This document shows positions 10,129-23,469 of a stretch of 64,000 nucleotides of DNA, piece after piece. Source of the stretch: Adiantum capillus-veneris (Eukaryota > Streptophyta > Polypodiopsida > Polypodiales > Pteridaceae); assembly GCA_014529385.2 (NCBI GenBank), contig CM043943.1, positions 104,320,355 through 104,384,354 on the forward strand, read 5' to 3'. The notes beneath the pieces are model-generated. The model was not told the origin of the DNA. It saw nothing but the letters and a program-made list of their open reading frames with translations, and did no database searches. Every line of letters begins with the position of its first letter. Position 1 is the stretch's first letter. The position numbers were made by a program, and so were the translations under genes.

Positions 10129-11630
10129 TTGGTCGAAATCCAAGAAGAGGAAATTCACCACAAAGGATCTCCTCTATGCCATGCTTGGGGAAAGGTAAGA
10201 GAACATGATGCTTTTATTCTCTTTGACCCTGGTTCTACTCACAATTTTATATCTATAGAGTTGGCCACCAAGCTAGGCATACAAGCCTACGAGATGGGAG
10301 ATGTCCTACCCGCGATGGTGCTTTCAAGGGGCAAGAAGCTTCAGTCACTCCCTTAATCAGGAAATTGAGGCTCCATGTCCAAAGCTATGTGGACAAAGAG
10401 GACTTCTTTATCTCTCCTCTCAAGCATGAGGATGTAATCCTAGGGGCACCATAGTTTGATCGCATGGCTGCCAATGTTAAATTCCCTAAAAGGAGAATCT
10501 CCTTTAAGTTCAGGAAAAAAGATATATATATAGATGTTAAGGAAATGGGTAACACTATACCCATTGTACATACACAAGCTTTCAACAAGTCAATAAAGAG
10601 TTCTATTTCCGTGTATATGATTTTCGTTAAAGATTCTCAAAATGAACCTAATTTTTTAGCAAAAGAAAATATACACAATCAAAAGGAATCAGAGTTATCC
10701 AATTTTCTCAAGGGGTTTCAAGATGTCTTTATTGACGATATCCCTTGTGAGCTACCTCCTAAACGAGGCAATGATGACCATGCAATTGAACTTCTTCCAG
10801 GAAGTTCACCGCCTAACAAACCTCCTTATAGAGTTTCTCAAGCTCAACAAGAGGAGATTATGCGGCAAGTGCATGAGTTAGTTGAGAAGGGCATGGTTAG
10901 GCCTAGCTCATCTCCATTTTTTTCTCCTATGCTACTAATGCAAAAGAAAGATGGCACATATCATATGTGTGTCAACTATAGAGCACTAAATAGGATCACT
11001 ATCAAGAATAGGTTTCCCGTTCCACGGGTAGAAGACCTATTTGATAAGCTACAAGGATCCACCTACTTCAGTAGGATTGACCTAAAAAGTGGCTATCATC
11101 AAATAAGGATAGTTGATCAAGACATTGTAAACACCACATTTCGCACTATGTTTGGTCTTTACAAATACATTGTCATGCCTTTTGGCTTGACCAATGCACC
11201 AGCCACATTCAACCGCTTGATGGAGAAGCTATTCAGGCCTCACCGAACCTTTACTGGAGTGTTCTTTGATGATATCATCATCTACTCTAATTCATTAGAC
11301 GAACACAATCAACACCTCTAGGTAATATTTCAAGTTCTAAGAGAGAATAAACTTTATGTTAATCGAAAGAAAAATGAATTTTTCTTACAAGAGATTCAGT
11401 ATTTAGGTCACATTATCTCTCAAGATGGCATCCAAATGGATCCATCAAAGTTAGACGTAATAAAAGGATGGCCTAAACCAAGGAATCTTCATGAACTAAG
11501 AAGCTTTATAGGTATGTGTGCATACTATAGACGCTTCATAGAAAAGTTCTCACAAATTGCAAGACCATTACATGACCTAACAAAGAAAAACGTTAGGTAT
11601 ACATGGTCTGCCAAGAGAACAATGCTTTGA
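10129..11630 (+). pseudogene. Chromovirus protease and reverse transcriptase
   Basis: The aspartic protease segment (10129-10354) shows LFDPGSTHNFIS, the plant Gypsy active-site region but with Pro between Asp and Gly instead of Ser or Thr. RT (from about 10800) shows the primer-grip region (PSSSPFFSPMLLMQKKDG), NYRALN, FSRIDLKSGYHQIR, MPFGLTNAPATF and the catalytic box FFDD. An in-frame TAG at 11319-11321 interrupts just past the palm, then the same frame continues through the thumb (YLGHIISQDG, LRSFIGMCAYYRRFI). A frameshift near 11610 separates RT from RNase H. RT makes cDNA for integration. Confidence 0.92.
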
Positions 11631-12326
11631 AAATCTTAAAGAAAAGCTTATCTCTCAACCTGTACTTACACTACTGGATCTCTCAAAGCCATTTGAGGTC
11701 CAATGTGATGCTTGTGGTGATTGTCTTGGAGCTGTTTTGCTCCAAGAAGGGCACGCCATAGCCTATGAAAGTCGAAGGCTCGATCCTGTTGAGCAAGCTC
11801 TAGGCATATATGAAAAGGAACTCCTCGTAGTTCTGCATGCCTTAGACTCATGGAAGCACTATTTATTGGGGACTCCTTTCATTCTGCGAACACATCACCA
11901 AAGTCTTAAGTACTTCATGACGCAGACCAAGATCTTCAACAAACAAATGAGATGGGCAAATTTTCTTTCGCAATTTCATTTTCATATTACTCACATTGCT
12001 GGCAAGCATAATCAAGTAGCCAATGCACTCTCAAGACGGCCTAGAGTGAATGCAGTTTCCATAGCAACTCACAATGATCTATCTTCTATGATAGATGAGT
12101 ATGCTATTGATCCCGATTTTAGAGATGTGATTTCAGCCCTTGCATTAGGGAAGAAAGAGGAACCATTTACTTTACAAGATGGTTATCTTCGCTATGGCAA
12201 TAGACTATGTGTTACTAGCTCACTACGTGAGAAAGTAATGTATGAATCTCATGCTCCTCCTTATGAGGGCATAGAGGGATTCAGTCTCCCCTAAAGGGGA
12301 TTGAAACATATTTCTATTGGCCTACC
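11631..12326 (+). pseudogene. Chromovirus RNase H and integrase zinc-binding region
   Basis: The frame shifts by one phase after about 11610. It reads FEVQCDACGDCLGAVLLQ, then AIAYESRRLDPVEQ and EKELLVVLHALDSWKHYLLG, with a tether HITHIAGKHNQVANALSRRP, all typical of Gypsy RNase H and its linker. Near 12280 another frameshift falls in the His-containing part of the integrase HHCC domain. RNase H degrades the RNA strand of the hybrid. Confidence 0.88.
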
Positions 12327-13538
12327 ATGAAAGCAAACATACAAGAGTATGTTTCTAAATGTGTGGTATGCCAAAAGACGAAGTTTGATAGAGGGAAGCA
12401 ACCTGGATTGCTTCAACTTTTGCCAATCCCTAATTCACCATGGGAGAGCATATCCATGGATTTTATCTTTGGATTGCCTAAGTCTACCCATGGGAATACG
12501 GGAATATGGACTATAGTAGACAGGTTCAGTAAACAAGCTAATTTTATACCTGTCAAAAAGACTATCAAAGCCCATCAAATGGCAACCCTCTTTATTTCAG
12601 CAATCTTCAAGTACCATGGCTTGCCAATGTCCATAGTGTCGGATAGAGATCCTAGAATGACCAATGATTTTTGGAAGGGTCTCTTTGAGAATTTAGGAAC
12701 AAGGCTAAACTTCTCGTCAACCTATCACCCGCAAACGGATGGCCAAAGTGAAATAGCTAACCTAACAATTCTTGATCTACTAAAAGCCTATGTAACGGAA
12801 GTAGATCAAAGATCCCAATGGGAGAAGTACTTACCCTTAGTGGAGTATGCCTACAATAACAGTGTACATACTTCCACGGGAAAAGAACCTTTTGAAGTAA
12901 TTGAGGGAAGATCAAAAAGTCCCTTGCTACTTAAGGTACACGGGAAGATCTTTGTTGCAGATGAGTATAGCCGAGACCTACAAGAATCTTTCCAAAAGAT
13001 TAAGGATGCTATCTCTATCTCACAGCAAAGGCAAAAGGCTATTGTTGACAAGCACAGAAGAGCCCAAGCCTTTAAAGAAAATGATTGGGTCTTACTCCAA
13101 TTTCGCAAGGCTTGATTAAGGCACACGACGGGCAAGAATCCTACGGGACACCAAAAGTACTATGCTAAATTAGCAAAAAGGTACTATGGTCCCTTCCAAA
13201 TTCTTAGGCTAATCAATGAGATGGCCTATCAACTCAAGTTTCCCAACCATTGGCTCATACACAATGCTTTCCATGTGAGCCTACTAAAGCCTTACAAAGG
13301 AGAGCCACCTCAAGAACAAACTATTGAAGACCCACCGAAGATCGAGGGCCAAGAAGAGGTGCTGCAGTCCGAGTCCATTCTCCGACATGAAGACAAGGTA
13401 CTAAGAGGCAGTAGGACTCTCCGACGATATCTTATTAAGTTTAAGAATTATCCTTTTGAAGATGCTAGATGGATGCAAGGCATACAATTAAAGGATAACC
13501 TAAACCTTGTCAATGCTTACAATGCTTCCCTAGAGTAA
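12327..13538 (+). pseudogene. Chromovirus integrase with C-terminal chromodomain-like segment
   Basis: Integrase inserts the cDNA. The CVVC half of the zinc finger is at residues 12-15 of the 12327 frame. The DDE core is intact: Asp in ISMDF (about residue 45), Asp in VSDRD (106), Glu in TDGQSE (142). An in-frame TGA at 13113-13115 sits where Arg would fit. After it, in the same frame, come YYGPFQILRLI, WLIHNAFHVSLLKPYKGEPP and a chromodomain-like block (RRYLIKFKNYPFEDARWMQG, about 13420-13480). Chromodomains steer chromoviruses to heterochromatin. The protein ends at 13538. Domain order fits the chromovirus branch of Ty3/Gypsy. Confidence 0.9.
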
Positions 13539-13892
13539 GCAAATGTACAAATGTTAAAAATGAGCAAAGTTTTTGTCTTATAAGACTCTCTTTTTCTTTA
13601 TTGTGCACAAAAATGAAGTAGTATGCATGCTTAGATCACGTTTGCGGAGAAGACGTCTCCAAAACACCAAGTAGAGCTTGTCACTCTACTAAGGAAGATT
13701 GATAGGACTAATGTGCAAACATGCTTGTGGCAGGTTAGGCTCTCGAGCGCCAAATGGACTAGTCATCCATTCTGGAACGATGTCGTAGGGTAACATAGGG
13801 ATCCTCTACCCGCTAGGAAAAAGGACTAATGAATATGCTTTATCTTCTCTACCCCATAGTCGAGGACGACTATGATTTCAACGAAGTGGTAA
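13539..13892 (+). other. Chromovirus 3' untranslated region
   Basis: Between the integrase/chromodomain stop and the 3' LTR. No strong polypurine tract is visible: the bases before the LTR read ACGAAGTGGTAA. No other feature seen. Confidence 0.6.
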
Positions 13893-15573
<1,681 letters not shown>

Positions 15574-15578
15574 GGCAA

Positions 15579-15642
15579 GGTACATGTAGTAGTAGAAGAA
15601 GAAGGGGAAGTCAACAATGTCTATGATGAGGATGTTTTATAA
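15579..15642 (+). pseudogene. Resumed 3' end of interrupted Copia gag
   Basis: After the second GGCAA the frame reads KVHVVVEEEGEVNNVYDEDVL then TAA at 15640-15642, an acidic tail that fits after the zinc-knuckle region at 6441-6482. The joined host element therefore has gag but no visible protease, RT or integrase before its 3' LTR. Confidence 0.6.
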
Positions 15643-16180
15643 TGGGTTTAAGCACTACCACAAACCTAAAGTTTTGTGGTAAGACCTACCCTCTTACATT
15701 GGATTCATCTTTATGAGCCATATGTAGTTACCCAATGTAACATATGTTAGACTTCATGACTAGAATCCATGATTCTTGTGTAAGCTTCAACTTACGAGGG
15801 AAGTTGTTGGGGTAAGCATTCAGCTTACACTAAATGTGACCAATCCCTAAAGTCAAGCATACATGCATGCACCTCTATGTGTATGGATGCAACCTCCTAC
15901 ATAGAACTCCCTAAAACATGCTACTCATGCTATGCATATATGCTACTTTCTCCCTATCACATGTGGTGCATATCCCTCTTACCTTAATTTTCACCTTCCG
16001 TCTTGAACATGTAAAGCCAATATACAAAGCTTGTATCAATCTCTTTCAATTCTCTAATCAATCGAACAAGTTTCCATTCCATTGTATTGAGTACACTCTA
16101 TCCAATTTGGTTATTCTCTATTCCTATAGTGCCTACACAATGATGAATGATACAATTATTTATCCACCATAGCTCTTAGA
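15643..16180 (+). repeat. 3' UTR, polypurine tract and 3' LTR of gag-only Copia
   Basis: A purine run ACGAGGGAAG (15794-15803) precedes TGTTGGGGTAAGCATTC at 15805, a standard PPT-LTR junction. The LTR runs to about 16170, where it abuts a minus-strand Copia pol fragment. Its exact end and TSD were not found. Confidence 0.6.
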
Positions 16181-16184
16181 AAAA

Positions 16185-18446
16185 GTGACATCAAAGTAGT
16201 CTCCAACATCATAAAAACTAAGTGTCAAAAACCTAACTCCACAGGAGTAGCAATAAGCTTGCAGTCCTCAAGGCCAAATCTACCTAAAGTGTATTTGTAT
16301 GACACAAAGCACTACCTTCATTAACCTAATTAAAATGTATGCCCAAATAATGATGTGAAAGCGCCAAATCTAACACCTCAAAAGAGGCATTTAAATCAAC
16401 CTTAGACTCATCAGTATGTTCAAAATTTTGACCAATGAGAAATATTTCATCAACATAGAGCACAATGAGCAAAAATACATCATCCACATGCTTGACATAT
16501 AAACTGCTCTCAATTGGACTATTTTAAAGACCTTATGCAGCCAAGTAAGCATCAATCTCTTCATACCAAGCACTCGAAGCTTGCTTCAAACTATACAATG
16601 CCTTCTTAAGCATGCATACTTTCTTTTCTTGCCCTTTTTTAATAGAACCACAAGGCTATGATACATACACTTCCTCATGAAAACCACCATTCAAAAACGT
16701 GGTCTTTATATTTAACTGATGTGCAATCCAACCATTATGAGCTACTAATGCTACAAATGGTAGTCATTTAACAAGTGGGAGAAAAAGTCTCATAAAAACC
16801 AATGCCCTTCTCATGAAGATGCCCTTTTTCCACAAGTCTAACCTTATAGGGATCAACACTACCATCAAGCTTATGTTTCAAGTTGAAACTTAGCACCAAT
16901 GGCCTTTTTGCCAAGAGGCAAGTCACACAAAGTCCATGTGCCATTCTTCGCAATTGCTCTGTACGCAAAATTGCTGAATTTTGTGTTTCATCAAATGATA
17001 AAGGCTCTTCATCATTATACGTACTAGATAGCCAAAACATAACAAATTGATGCATAAGAGACATATTGAAACTTGAATGAGTTTGCCTAGACAATGGTGT
17101 AACCAATTTATTGTTGCACAAGGTTTGAATTAGCCATCTTAATTAACCTCTTGCTTGATCATTTTTAGACCTATCCCCATCCAATACATTTTCCAGATAG
17201 GCATCAAATAATGGCTCATTTGTGACATCATTTGAAACCTACATAGGTTGCACATGTGCCTCATTATGACTTACATTTGTACTCCCATCGTTGAATAAAA
17301 TCAGAGAAATATCATATACATTCAGTGGGCTCATATTTGTCTCTTTGGTACATGCTAACAATGCCTAATGATTTGCATCTTCCACACAAAAAACATCCCA
17401 ACTAATCAAGATATATAGCCTTTGTTTTCTAGACTATAGTCTATAAAAAAATTCATAAACCTTCTAATCCAATTTTTTGCAATGTTGTTAAGCACAAAAG
17501 CATAAGCCAAGCAATCAAACACATAACCAGTGTATGGATTTTTGCCATGCCATAAGTGAAACTACAATGCTTTAGTGGGACACCTATTTAGTTCTAATGC
17601 AACACATATGACAACCTCAAGCCAAAATGCATGTGGCAAAGCTCGACTTTTGACCATACATCATGCCATCTCTGGTAAGTTATCTATTTTCTCTCTCATC
17701 AGCACCATTTTGCTAAGGGGTATGCATAATCGCATATAGGTGTTTTATCCAAGAATCACCATAGATCTCCACGCCTTGATCAGAATGGAGGGTGCCCACA
17801 CTGCAACCAAAAACATTTTCAACTATAGGAAAAAAATTCTTGAAGCACTTAAACACTTTGGACTTTTCCTTAAGTGGATACACCCATCCATGCTTGGAGT
17901 AATCATCGATAAATTTCATGAATTACAAATGATTCCCAAAGGTTGCAATATGCATTGGACCACAAATGTCATTATGAACAAGCATGCAATTTCCAAGTAG
18001 CCCACATAGAACCATCCTTTAAAACTTGGAATGTTGCATTTGGCCCAAAATATAGTCTACACATACATGTTTTTAGTGGTGCTTCTTTGGGGCGGGGGGG
18101 GGGGAGGGGGCAACGAAGCAAGCACATCATATTTTTGTAAATGCAACAAACTGGAAAAATAAGATGCATGCTAAAATTTTGCATCTAATGTAGCCTTCAA
18201 ATTAGAAATTGAACATGTTAAATCTTTCATATATTTTTTGTAAACACTGAGCTTAAACAACAAAGTTCCAAATGTCATAATAGTATCTCCAAAACTAAGA
18301 TCATGCATAATACATTTTCCATCCACAAACTTGACTACAAGACTAAGTTTAGCAAGTGCAGATACAAAACAAAAATCTTGATCCTTGCATACAAAGCATC
18401 CAAAATGTGAGAGAGTTGTCACCTACAATAGTAAGCAAAATCTTTC
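16185..18446 (-). pseudogene. Copia-A pol remnant (RT, integrase, pre-integrase region)
   Basis: Reading the minus strand, this matches Copia-Y (45846-51023) piece by piece: pre-integrase zinc region (about 18170-18420), integrase (Asp in LHSDQGVEIYG near 17770), the motif CPTKAL followed by TAG (near 17555), the acidic linker, then RT (GSIKKGQEKKVCMLKKAL near 16640) and the primer region at 16190-16300. Many frameshifts and stops make it non-functional. RNase H and the 3' LTR are missing at its left end. It is interrupted at 18447 by a Gypsy element and resumes at 22242. Confidence 0.88.
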
Positions 18447-18675
18447 TATCACGTAGCCTTTAATGGTAGTGACTAGGTCAAGAAGGCAGGGTTCAGTAGG
18501 AGACCACCCGGTGGTAGTGCCCGAGTGGCCAAACCAATGTGGGTCGTAGGCCACACATATATATAGTTTCAGAGGAGGTGAGGTGAAGTCCTCATTGTCT
18601 CACACCTTGGTGGAGAGCTAATGACCTTTCCCTCTCTAAGCATAGTGCTCATAGTGGCACTATGGAGTTCTAACA
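18447..18675 (+). repeat. Gypsy-2 5' LTR (229 bp)
   Basis: It begins TATCACGTAGCC, where the 3' LTR has TGTCATCTAGCC, so the terminal TG has become TA. It contains CATATATATAG (TATA-like, near 18558). Confidence 0.85.
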
Positions 18676-18676
18676 T

Positions 18677-18688
18677 TGGTATCAAAGC
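18677..18688 (+). promoter_or_regulatory. Primer-binding site (initiator Met tRNA type)
   Basis: TGGTATCAAAGC, one mismatch to the iMet PBS, one base after the LTR. Confidence 0.8.
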
Positions 18689-18908
18689 TTGGTCTAGTTC
18701 CATGTGTGAACGGGTCTATATAACCTTAATCCACCAACCATTGGTCTAATGAGGTTTGGAAGAGATAAGGCAAATCTTGTGCTATGAGGAAGATGAAGTG
18801 CAAAGATAAGGGACCATAGCTCTGACAAAATAAATCTCTTTGACTCTCTCTTGTTAAGTATGGAACCTGATTTACCCCTAGTAATTCTCTGTGGTAAAAA
18901 CTCACATT

Positions 18909-19600
18909 TGTAAGGCCCCCATTATGAGGAGAAGCCATCGTGCGTGAAGGAAAATCACTTGCCGGAAACCAAAATTCTCACAGCCAAAATCCAGACTTTT
19001 TTTTCCCTTCGCTGGAATATTCCTTTTCGTCGGAATATTATGGTCGGACGGCGACCGGAAAGTGGTCGGAAAACAACCGATCGGTTGGCCGGTGGCCAGT
19101 AGTCAATGGCTGGTGGCCGATGGTCGAAAGTCAATGGCCGGTGGCCGGTGGCCGAATTCAAAAGCGGACTTGTCTTCTCAAGGGTGGCCACACATGGGCA
19201 GATTGGAGGGTCCGATTTGGACTTATCTACACAAGGGCGGCTACACATGGCTGCCTCTCATGAGAGAGGGCAACCCTTTTGGCCTATAAAAGGAGGCCAT
19301 TTCTACACATTTCATAGTGTGAAGTTGATGCAACAAGGTGAGTGTGAGGTGGTGAGAGTGAAGCACGGCAGGAGCTCTATTAAGGGTATAAGCCCTTTGT
19401 AAACTACTTCTTCTTTTGAAGTACTAAAGCCATTGAGTGGCTGCTTTCTCGTGGACGTAGCCCACATTGGGTGAACCACGTATATCGTGTGTACTCTCTC
19501 TCTATACTCTATAATCTCTTGTGTGTGAAATCTATCTCTCTCCATTAAATAATCTACTCAAATATCTATTTAGCTACTTCTTATTTCCTAACATCTCTCA
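18909..19600 (+). repeat. LTR-like segment inside Gypsy-2 (TATA box, GC-rich minisatellite)
   Basis: It starts near TGTAAGGCCCCC. A short array of TGGCCGGTGGCCG-type units occupies about 19080-19155, a good TATA box (GGCCTATAAAAGGAGG) lies near 19279-19294, and then GTAGCCCACATTGGGTGAACCACG, which resembles the R/U5 region of plant Copia LTRs. It may be a nested solo LTR or the element's own leader promoter. Boundaries are approximate. Confidence 0.45.
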
Positions 19601-20640
19601 CACTCGTTTTTTATCACTCTCTCTATCACTCATGTTGCCCTTTTGTGCTCTTCCCCCGTTGTTTCCTTGGCTACTACCACCAGGCGCTCGTTCTCAGTTG
19701 TCTGTTGTGCGCTCACCAACGGGCTATGTGCCCACATACGCCACCCTACATCGTAGCTCTTGGCATGCTACTCGTTGTATTGCCTATTGGTGCTATCACA
19801 ACTAGCTAGGGCCACAACCGCCACCTATTGTAGCACCACCAATCACCTAATGCAACACCACTCCGCATTTGTGCCACTTGGTGTTGCCTGCTATTCGACA
19901 ATTCCCGCCACAAGCATCGCTAAGCATTTTCCACAAGTGGCCCAAGCATTGTCTCTTGCTACCAACGAGGTTTGGACACTATTAGTGCTACCAAAAGCCG
20001 TGCCATTGTTGCCACCTTTTCGCCGTCATTTGGGGCCATTTGGCATAACCTCCCAACCCTACACGCATTGATGATCGCATAATGCTTCCGCTGATATTAT
20101 AAATGCCATTGTGGATACTCGTCCCTCACCGTCACTCACCCTTCCCTACATCCACAAAGGATTGTAAATCCTCACTTTTCATAGAGAGGTGATAGTAGTT
20201 CAAAGAGTCAAGGTGTTAAGAAATCTAAGGGGTCTTCACACATGCGACCAAAGAGGGTATCCAAGGAAGACTTTCCACATCAAAGTTGACTACGAGCTCC
20301 ATCAATTTTTTATTTTTTTGCCATGATTGACTCCCCGAGTGGACTTTACGACTCACCACCACTGACTTTGATGCCAATTCGCTAATCTCAAAAAAGAGGA
20401 GGTGATTATTATTTTAAGTTCTTGCTGATTTGTTAAGCGTTGTGTGTGAAAACTTTTTGCACATTTATATGCTAAAAAACATCAAAAAAATGTTTGTCCA
20501 TTGTAGTGTGTCACTGCCACCCTCTAATTCTCTAGGTTTGGGCTTGCTCTCATCAGTTGTAGGCTTAATCTCAACCGAGCAATCTAACCATAGATGCCAG
20601 GTACTTTGATTGATTGGGTACTTACTCTACAAGGGTAGAG
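19601..20640 (+). other. Unassigned Gypsy-2 interior
   Basis: No recognisable gag, protease or RT. Short frames are present without family motifs. Confidence 0.4.
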
Positions 20641-20649
20641 TGTGCGTAC

Positions 20650-21500
20650 CAACTATTGGTGACTTTTAGGCCCGCGTTCTTAAAGAAAGTCCTGATAGTC
20701 CAAGTGTCAGTCATCCCCACATTTAGAAGGCCTATGTACTAGTTAAAAGACAATTTTATTGGCATAGTTTGTTTAAGGACGTTTAGAATTATGTGATGAA
20801 TGTAGTAAGTGGCAAGTCAATAAACATGAGTGTCTCAAGGTTGGGAGACTACTCCATGATTTGGAGATTTATAAACAAGGAAAATAGCAAAGTATTTCCA
20901 AGACTATTCGAGGGAATGACTCAATGTGGGTGGTAGTGGACATGCTAACCAAAATGGCAAAGTTTATTTCCACACAAAAAAAGGCCAAAGAACCAAATTT
21001 AGCAAAGCTCTTTATTAAACATCTCTACAAGCTATATGGCCTGCCCGTAGATATAGTGCCAGATAGAGATAGAAAGTTCAATAGTCATTTTTGGAGAGAA
21101 GTCTTCAAAAATTTGGATACTACTCTGAGCATGAGTACAACAAATCATCCGTAGTCTGATGGTCAAACCAAAAGGGTTAACCAAATCTTAGAGGATATGT
21201 TGCGTACTAGTGTAAGTAAGAAGGAATCTAATTGGGAAGAACACTTACCCATTTTGGAATGTTCTTACAAGAGTTCCAAACATGCAGCAATTGGATTAAC
21301 ACCAGTCATGTTGATGTATGGTGTCCAGCCGAGATCTCTTGTGGTTGTAGGCCTAGAGAAGAAGAAGATTCAAATTGTCAAAGATTTCCTTGAAGATATG
21401 AATGATATGCTGAAAGTAGCAAAGGAAAGAATTCACAGTGCATAGAATCATGCTAAAACATATGCTGATAAAGGACAAAGAAGTCACCTTTTTAGAAGGT
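20650..21500 (+). pseudogene. Gypsy-2 integrase remnant
   Basis: The conceptual frame shows WVVVDMLTKMAKF (first catalytic Asp), LYGLPVDIVPDRDRKFNSHFW (second Asp), then NHP, TAG, SDGQTKRVNQ: a stop interrupts, and Lys stands where the catalytic Glu of the DDE triad is expected. The core continues (WEEHLPILECSYKSSKHAAIGLTP) to about 21443. An HHCC-like remnant lies upstream near 20690-20830. It cannot catalyse integration. Confidence 0.85.
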
Positions 21501-21918
21501 GACTTTGTATTCCTAAAGGTTCCTACAAAGTCAAAAAATGGAAAAGTGTGACAAATTTTCTCTTAGATAATGTAGTCCCTTTAAAGCTCTTGAAAATATT
21601 GGGAATGTAGCATATAAATTTGAGTCATCGGAGAGTTCTCAAGTTCACCATGTCTTCCATGTTAGCAAACTGAAGAAATGCTTCATGTGTTGGAAAACAT
21701 ATTTTCTCTATAAATTTTGGCTAAGTTGATAGAGCCACCAAAGATACCACATGAACGAGAAGGGATTCTAGGATATTGAGATAGATAAATATGTCATAAA
21801 GTATACTAGGAGGTACTAGTTAAGTTGACAGACCTAGACAAGGAAGTGACAACTTGGAATGTCATAGTGATATTTTTCCATGTTATTTTCAAGGACAAAA
21901 ATTCTTTATAAGGGAAGC

Positions 21919-21922
<4 letters not shown>

Positions 21923-21990
<68 letters not shown>
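21923..21990 (+). repeat. (GT)15 followed by poly(G)38
   Basis: A GT tract (21923-21952) passes directly into 38 consecutive G (21953-21990), seven bases before the 3' LTR. This is where a polypurine tract should be, so the G run may be an expanded PPT. Confidence 0.95.
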
Positions 21991-21997
21991 CTGGTAA

Positions 21998-22236
21998 TGT
22001 CATCTAGCCTGTAACTGCGGTGACTAGGTTGTGCGTTCATAGAGTCAGGAAGGTGGGGTTGAAGGGAGACAGCTTGACCATAGTGCCAAGTAGCTGAGCA
22101 ATGTGGACGACATGCCACATGTATATATAGAGTCTGGGGTGAGGCAAAGTCTTCCTTGTCTCATGACTGGGTGGAGAGCTGACGACTTTGCCCTCTCTAG
22201 GAGTAGTGCCCATAGCGGTGCTATGGAGTTCTAACA
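21998..22236 (+). repeat. Gypsy-2 3' LTR (239 bp)
   Basis: It starts TGTCATCTAGCC and ends GTTCTAACA before CTTAC. Contains ATGTATATATAG near 22120. Confidence 0.87.
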
Positions 22237-22241
22237 CTTAC

Positions 22242-23454
22242 CAATTCCTTGAAGTAGATATGAGGTGTTGTTGGCACACGTGATAGTATTCCCCTTAGGG
22301 ACAATCTCAAGAGAAGTGAACAAATTAGGATGAGATATAATGTGCTTAGTTGCACCATTGTCAAAGTACCATACATGATCCACATATTTTGAAATGCATA
22401 ATCATCAATAGATGGGTGCTACTGACATTGCACACTAAAATCCCATTCTACATCTTGCATAATGTTGTCGAATCTACATTTGATGAAGCATTTGTAGTGG
22501 CTACATTTGTCGAAACTACATTGGATGAAGTGTTTGCAGTGGCTACATTTGCCTCTTTCTTTCAAGACTCTTTAGCCTTAAGCTTAGGCATTGCTTGGTG
22601 GGATGATATTTTTCCTTTAGTAATGACATTTAAAATTCTTCCTGACTTTATCTTTAGACTTCTCATCCCTATTATTGTTTTAGAAAGTAGCAGCCATGGG
22701 GGTAGCCCAGCTACCCCCATAACCATTGGAAGGGCCAACATCAAAATTCTTCTTTTTTTTTTTGTAACCACAAGTACATGTTCAACAACACACTGCTTAG
22801 CCCTCTTGGTTTTTGAATTGGCTCTCTTGCAGCAATGCTGAGACAAGACCATCAAATGTTACATCATTGGGTTTACTCTCTGTCACAAGCCTAGATGTGG
22901 AGACAAAATCCTAACAAGAGTCTGACAAAGTATCAAGAGTTGTTAGCACAAAAGTATTATCACGAGTGATCTCACCAATTGAAATCAAATTCTCGTTGAG
23001 ATTTTTAATCCCTGTAAGAAATGCACACATATCATCCTCCTCGTGCATAACCTTGTTCTCTGGCTCCTTATGCAACTGAGAAAATTTTGCAAAATTTATA
23101 CCCACATACAAGGAAGCTAGGTATCTCATGCACTTTCATGCTAAGAAAATGTGTGGAGTAACTGGATGCTTTAGACAAATCACAATCAATGCATGAGATT
23201 GTGCATTTGTAGAATCCAACAAGCTTGCTCAACTGTATGCAAAACACCTCTATCAGTAGAACTGCTAGAACCTACACCATCATCCATAGAACCTATATCC
23301 ACAGAACCTGGTCTCATATCATAATAATTGTGCACAATGTTCCAAGTGCCCTTTGAAACAATGACATGTTACATCGTGTATGCCCAAAGTAGTTATCCCC
23401 ATCCAACTTGTCCTCAGTAGACAACATGCAAAAAGCATCATTTTTGTTATCCAT
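22242..23454 (-). pseudogene. Copia-A protease and gag remnant
   Basis: Minus-strand reading from ATG at 23454 (MDNKND, then LSTEDKLDGDN) matches the gag start of Copia-Y (MADNDNTDV, AAEDRLDGDN). Downstream come the central Gag helices (HEEDDMCAFLTGIKNLNENL near 23040), the segment KRAKQCVVEHV (near 22800; here the codon equivalent to Copia-Y stop 1 is CAG, Gln), and the protease-region remnant at 22242-22400. Frameshifted throughout. Confidence 0.85.
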
Positions 23455-23469
23455 AGCCAATTGCCACAC

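Larger units (their letters stand above)
18447..22236 (+). mobile_element. Small defective Gypsy ('Gypsy-2') with short LTRs
   Basis: Related terminal repeats at 18447-18675 and 21998-22236 (both ending TATGGAGTTCTAACA) flank 3.3 kb. Target sites CTTTC (18442-18446) and CTTAC (22237-22241) differ by one base. A primer site follows the left LTR. The body keeps only an integrase remnant; no gag, protease or RT was found. It splits Copia-A, whose sequence is collinear with Copia-Y on both sides. Confidence 0.87.

Noticed and set aside
19521-20071. Overlapping 94- and 103-aa frames in Gypsy-2
   Set aside because: They begin in CT-rich leader-like sequence and show no Gag or other family feature.
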